From Glaciecola sp964621345 (GTDB taxonomy: Bacteria; Pseudomonadota; Gammaproteobacteria; Enterobacterales; Alteromonadaceae): a stretch of 64,000 bases of DNA. The stretch is from the NCBI GenBank assembly GCA_964621345.1, contig CAZUON010000002.1, positions 1 through 64,000 on the forward strand. Direction: 5' to 3'. Below, one piece after another: positions 61,175 to 64,000 of the stretch. Position numbers and translations under genes: made by a program. A model generated the notes under the pieces. That model did not search any database. It was not told the DNA's origin and saw only the letters and a program-made list of their open reading frames with translations. Within the stretch, counting starts at the first letter, position 1; the number at the start of each line of letters is the position of its first letter.

Positions 61175-63244
61175 ATGCGCAATATTCCTTTTAAAGCCAC
61201 CTTACTGGGTGCAGCTATTGCTATGGCAACTAGCGCTACTAGCTTTGGCGCAATCGCAGATACTTTTGAAATAGAGCATTTACCAAAAATACAGCATACC
61301 GGTAACATTACTGTATCTGCCGATGGAAACATCAGTGCTTACACCCTTTCCGTACCCCGCGATATTGTTGCAGGAGATGAAGACGGACCTAATGATACGC
61401 ATCTGTATATCATTCGTGATGGCGGTCAACCCACCTTATTTGTTGGCGGCGAAGGCAGCATTTCAGCCTTGCAGTTTAGCGCAGATAGCAGCACTTTGTT
61501 TTTCAAAAGTAAGCGAGAGGGTGATGAAAATACGTCGCTATATTCGATTTCTCTTGAGGGCGGAGAAGCACAAAAGCGCTTTGAATTTGATACCGCCATT
61601 GGTGATTACCGCGTGAGTAACGATGGTTCTACGTTACACTTTGTCGCAAGAGAAAAAGACGAGGCAGAAGATTTAAAAGACAAGGGCTTCAAAGCCTACG
61701 TTTATGAGGAAGATCAGCGCCTTGCTTCATTGTGGTCAGTCAATTTAAACGCACAGTCCGATAATAAAGACAGTAAAGCTAAAAAAATGTTCAGCGACGC
61801 CCACGTTTCGAGTTTTGATGTATCGGCGAATGAAAAAACCTTAGTTATTGCCGCTGCACCAACAAATTTGGTCGACGACTCATTAATGAAGCGAGACCTG
61901 CATTTTCTTGATATTGGTACAGGCGAAGTTAAATCAACGATTGATGTACCGGGTAAATTAGGTGCTTTTGAGTTGTCAGAAAATGGTAAACATTTAGCGT
62001 TTTTGGCAGGTACTGATATTTCAGATACTTCGGCAGGTGTACTGATGGTGGCAGAAGCAAATGGCACTAGCTTTACTCAGCTAAATAAAGATGCGCCCCA
62101 AAGCGTAATGGATATTGATTGGTTGGGTAAAGACATTCTTGCGGTAGTACATCGCTCAGTTGAAAGTGATTTAGTGGTATACGATACCGACGGTGATGAA
62201 AAACGTACATTGCGCACGCCTGACAATATTGTGGTAAGAAGCGCTGATGTTGGTGACGACACTATTCGCTTTATAGCTGACAGCCCAGCACATCCGCGCG
62301 AAGTGTTTGCGATTCATCGCAACAAAACCCAGCAATTATCTGATCACAACGCATGGCTAAAAGACCTAAATTTAGCCGAGCAAACGACCTTTAGTTTTAA
62401 GGCCCGTGATGGAGAAATGATTGATGGCTTATTAATTACGCCAAACGGTGAGGCCCCGGCCGGCGGATGGCCGCTTATTTTAACCGTTCATGGCGGGCCT
62501 GAAGCCCATTATAGCGACGGCTGGATAACGCGTTATTCAGATGGTGGTCAATTTGCCGCTGCTGATGGATATGCTGTGTATTATCCCAATTATAGAGGTT
62601 CAACGGGCAGAGGTGTTGCCTTTGCTAAGCAGCATCAAAATGACTATGCAGGGAAAGAGTTTAATGACCTAGTAGATGGTGTGGATGCTTTAGTAGAGGC
62701 AGGCATTGTCAACTCAGACAGGGTAGGAATTACCGGTGGCTCGTACGGCGGGTATGCGTCAATGTGGGGAGCAACGGCGCAGACTGAGCATTTTGCGGCA
62801 GCTGTGGCCTTTGTGGGTATTTCAAATCAAGTCTCAAAGTTTGGTACTAGCGACATTCCAAATGAAATGCATCTTGTTCATTCTTTAAAATGGCCATGGG
62901 AAGACAATTGGATGAACCTACTAGAACGTTCTCCAATTTTTCATGCGGGCAAAAGTACTACTCCGACCTTAATTATGCATGGTGAGGAAGATACTCGCGT
63001 GCACCCAAGTCAGTCGATGGAATTATACCGTTCAATGAAAGTCCGCACCAATACACCCGTGCGTTTGGTATTTTATCCAGGAGAGGGGCATGGCAACCGC
63101 AAAGCGGCTGCGCAGTATGATTACTCCTTACGGTTTATGCGTTGGATGGATACCTATTTAGGCGAGAGTGCAACACGTAATGACCCTATGCCGGAAATTG
63201 ACTTAGGCTTAGCAGATAAGTTAGCGCCAAAGGAAGCCGATTAG
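61175..63244 (+). CDS. secreted S9-family prolyl oligopeptidase-like peptidase
   Basis: A serine peptidase of the S9 family (689 aa) with a Sec signal (cleavage near GAIADT), so it is periplasmic or secreted. An N-terminal seven-bladed propeller (about 30-400) shields the C-terminal alpha/beta-hydrolase domain. The catalytic Ser is in TGGSYGGYAS, the Asp in HGEEDTRVHPSQS and the His in GEGHGNRK. The resemblance is to acylaminoacyl/dipeptidyl peptidases of the S9C type. It would degrade small peptides for nutrition. It is monocistronic. Confidence 0.93.
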   Translation: MRNIPFKATLLGAAIAMATSATSFGAIADTFEIEHLPKIQHTGNITVSADGNISAYTLSVPRDIVAGDEDGPNDTHLYIIRDGGQPTLFVGGEGSISALQFSADSSTLFFKSKREGDENTSLYSISLEGGEAQKRFEFDTAIGDYRVSNDGSTLHFVAREKDEAEDLKDKGFKAYVYEEDQRLASLWSVNLNAQSDNKDSKAKKMFSDAHVSSFDVSANEKTLVIAAAPTNLVDDSLMKRDLHFLDIGTGEVKSTIDVPGKLGAFELSENGKHLAFLAGTDISDTSAGVLMVAEANGTSFTQLNKDAPQSVMDIDWLGKDILAVVHRSVESDLVVYDTDGDEKRTLRTPDNIVVRSADVGDDTIRFIADSPAHPREVFAIHRNKTQQLSDHNAWLKDLNLAEQTTFSFKARDGEMIDGLLITPNGEAPAGGWPLILTVHGGPEAHYSDGWITRYSDGGQFAAADGYAVYYPNYRGSTGRGVAFAKQHQNDYAGKEFNDLVDGVDALVEAGIVNSDRVGITGGSYGGYASMWGATAQTEHFAAAVAFVGISNQVSKFGTSDIPNEMHLVHSLKWPWEDNWMNLLERSPIFHAGKSTTPTLIMHGEEDTRVHPSQSMELYRSMKVRTNTPVRLVFYPGEGHGNRKAAAQYDYSLRFMRWMDTYLGESATRNDPMPEIDLGLADKLAPKEAD

Positions 63245-63346
63245 GTGCTTTGTTGCAATCAAACGTGTTGATACGAGTGTGAGCTAAAATTTGAGGTCGC
63301 AATTTGCAGCAAGTTATAGTTAAATCAAAGCATATGGTTAACTTAG

Positions 63347-64000
63347 ATGTCTGCATCGCTCATGTTTTTCTTTAATCGACGCGGTTTATTAACTGCAAAT
63401 GAAAAACAGCACTTAGTCGAGATGCTCACCCGCTCAAGCGCAGGCGGGTTAGCTGTTTCGGTTATTTGTGCAAGTGTGCTTATTTTTGGTTTTTTAGATC
63501 AGGCCAATGCAGATACAAAAATCATTTGGTACGTACTTTTTTGTCTTGCAGCTGTAGCGCGTATGGCATCTATTTTGTTCTGGCACAAACAAAGTTCTTC
63601 TAAGACGTATGATGTGTCTACTCACCTCCAACACATAATGATAGGTGTTTGCAGTATTGGCGTGCTCTGGGGGGCATACGCTTTGATATTGGTTCCCAGT
63701 ATCAGTAATGATATTGAGTTAGCAGCAACCATTGCAATTTATACGGGCGTAGCTGCAGGGGCGTCTTCGACCTTGGCGGGAAACAAAGTCCTTTCCGGTA
63801 CATTTGTATGCTTGTTGATGTTGCCGATGAGCGGGGCGTTGATGTTAAACCCAAAGGAATATGCGTTCTTGATTGGGTGCTTGTGTGTTGGCTTTTCTGT
63901 TGTGATTACCATCTCGGGTGCTCGTGCTGCTGATGTCACTTTGTCTTCGGTAAAGATTCGTTATGAAAACACTCAGTTGATTGAACAGCTAGCTCAGCGA
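63347..64000 (+). CDS. membrane sensor protein, N-terminal part (cut by window edge)
   Basis: The first 218 codons of a gene that runs out of the window. I read about six transmembrane helices (for example LAVSVICASVLIFGFL and AATIAIYTGVAAGASSTLAG), ending with a helix that continues into IRYENTQLIEQLAQR, a typical linker to a GGDEF, EAL or histidine-kinase domain. The N-terminal domain resembles MASE-type integral sensor domains, but I cannot name the output. Confidence 0.75.
   Translation, partial: MSASLMFFFNRRGLLTANEKQHLVEMLTRSSAGGLAVSVICASVLIFGFLDQANADTKIIWYVLFCLAAVARMASILFWHKQSSSKTYDVSTHLQHIMIGVCSIGVLWGAYALILVPSISNDIELAATIAIYTGVAAGASSTLAGNKVLSGTFVCLLMLPMSGALMLNPKEYAFLIGCLCVGFSVVITISGARAADVTLSSVKIRYENTQLIEQLAQR

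Noticed and set aside
1..64000. CRISPR arrays, insertion sequences, prophage and tRNA genes
   Set aside because: I saw no regularly spaced repeats, transposase or integrase motifs, or cloverleaf sequences in the intergenic regions.

Overview
The window looks like chromosomal DNA of a marine polysaccharide-degrading gammaproteobacterium, most likely Alteromonadales (Alteromonas/Glaciecola/Paraglaciecola-like). This rests on an Alteromonadales/Shewanella-style nag operon (NagP, NagX, NagB-II, BadF-type NagK, LacI-type NagR), a TonB-receptor-based sugar locus without SusD, a TRAP transporter for uronates, and moderate-to-low GC. The genus is inference. I saw no rRNA, tRNA, CRISPR array, transposase or prophage.

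Layout. 1-4.4 kb (minus): molybdenum-hydroxylase operon (MocA-like protein, unknown lipoprotein, IorA-like and IorB-like subunits; the last is cut by the window edge). 4.6-5.6 kb: GT2 glycosyltransferase. 5.6-15.3 kb: chitin-sugar/GlcNAc operon hex-nagK-nagB-nagA-nagP-nagX, divergent from nagR, with two palindromic operators between them. 15.3-16.9 kb: VOC protein and RhlA-like hydrolase, ending in a strong terminator. 17.0-27.1 kb: recC-recB-recD, overlapping genes, convergent with fadH. 29.2-52.7 kb: a uronate-polysaccharide utilization locus, interrupted only by selO. 52.8-55.9 kb: hdfR-like regulator, a 58-aa gene, GT4 and mgsA. 56.0-60.4 kb: periplasmic binding protein plus a LOV-domain hybrid histidine kinase. 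60.4-64 kb: a GMC-oxidoreductase remnant, DUF2177 protein, S9 peptidase and a truncated membrane sensor gene.

How the uronate locus should work (inference from families). Oligosaccharides enter through the TonB-dependent receptor. A PF05426-type lyase, a beta-helix protein, a GH2 lipoprotein and GH105 cut them in the periplasm to unsaturated uronate and free glucuronate. A TRAP transporter imports the monomers. KduI/KduD process the unsaturated product, while UxaC, UxuB and UxuA convert glucuronate to KDG. No tagaturonate reductase, altronate dehydratase, sulfatase or rhamnose genes are present, so a glucuronate-rich, non-sulfated glycan (glucuronan-like or a GlcA-containing exopolysaccharide) fits better than pectin, ulvan or alginate. 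A 19-bp palindrome, TGGTAATGTGGCATTACCA and close variants, sits in front of three transcription units of this locus, with half-sites before the receptor and uxuR genes. It is the best candidate for the local regulon operator.

The two most interesting items are this uronate regulon with its shared operator, and the pairing of a periplasmic ligand-binding protein with a blue-light (LOV) hybrid kinase.
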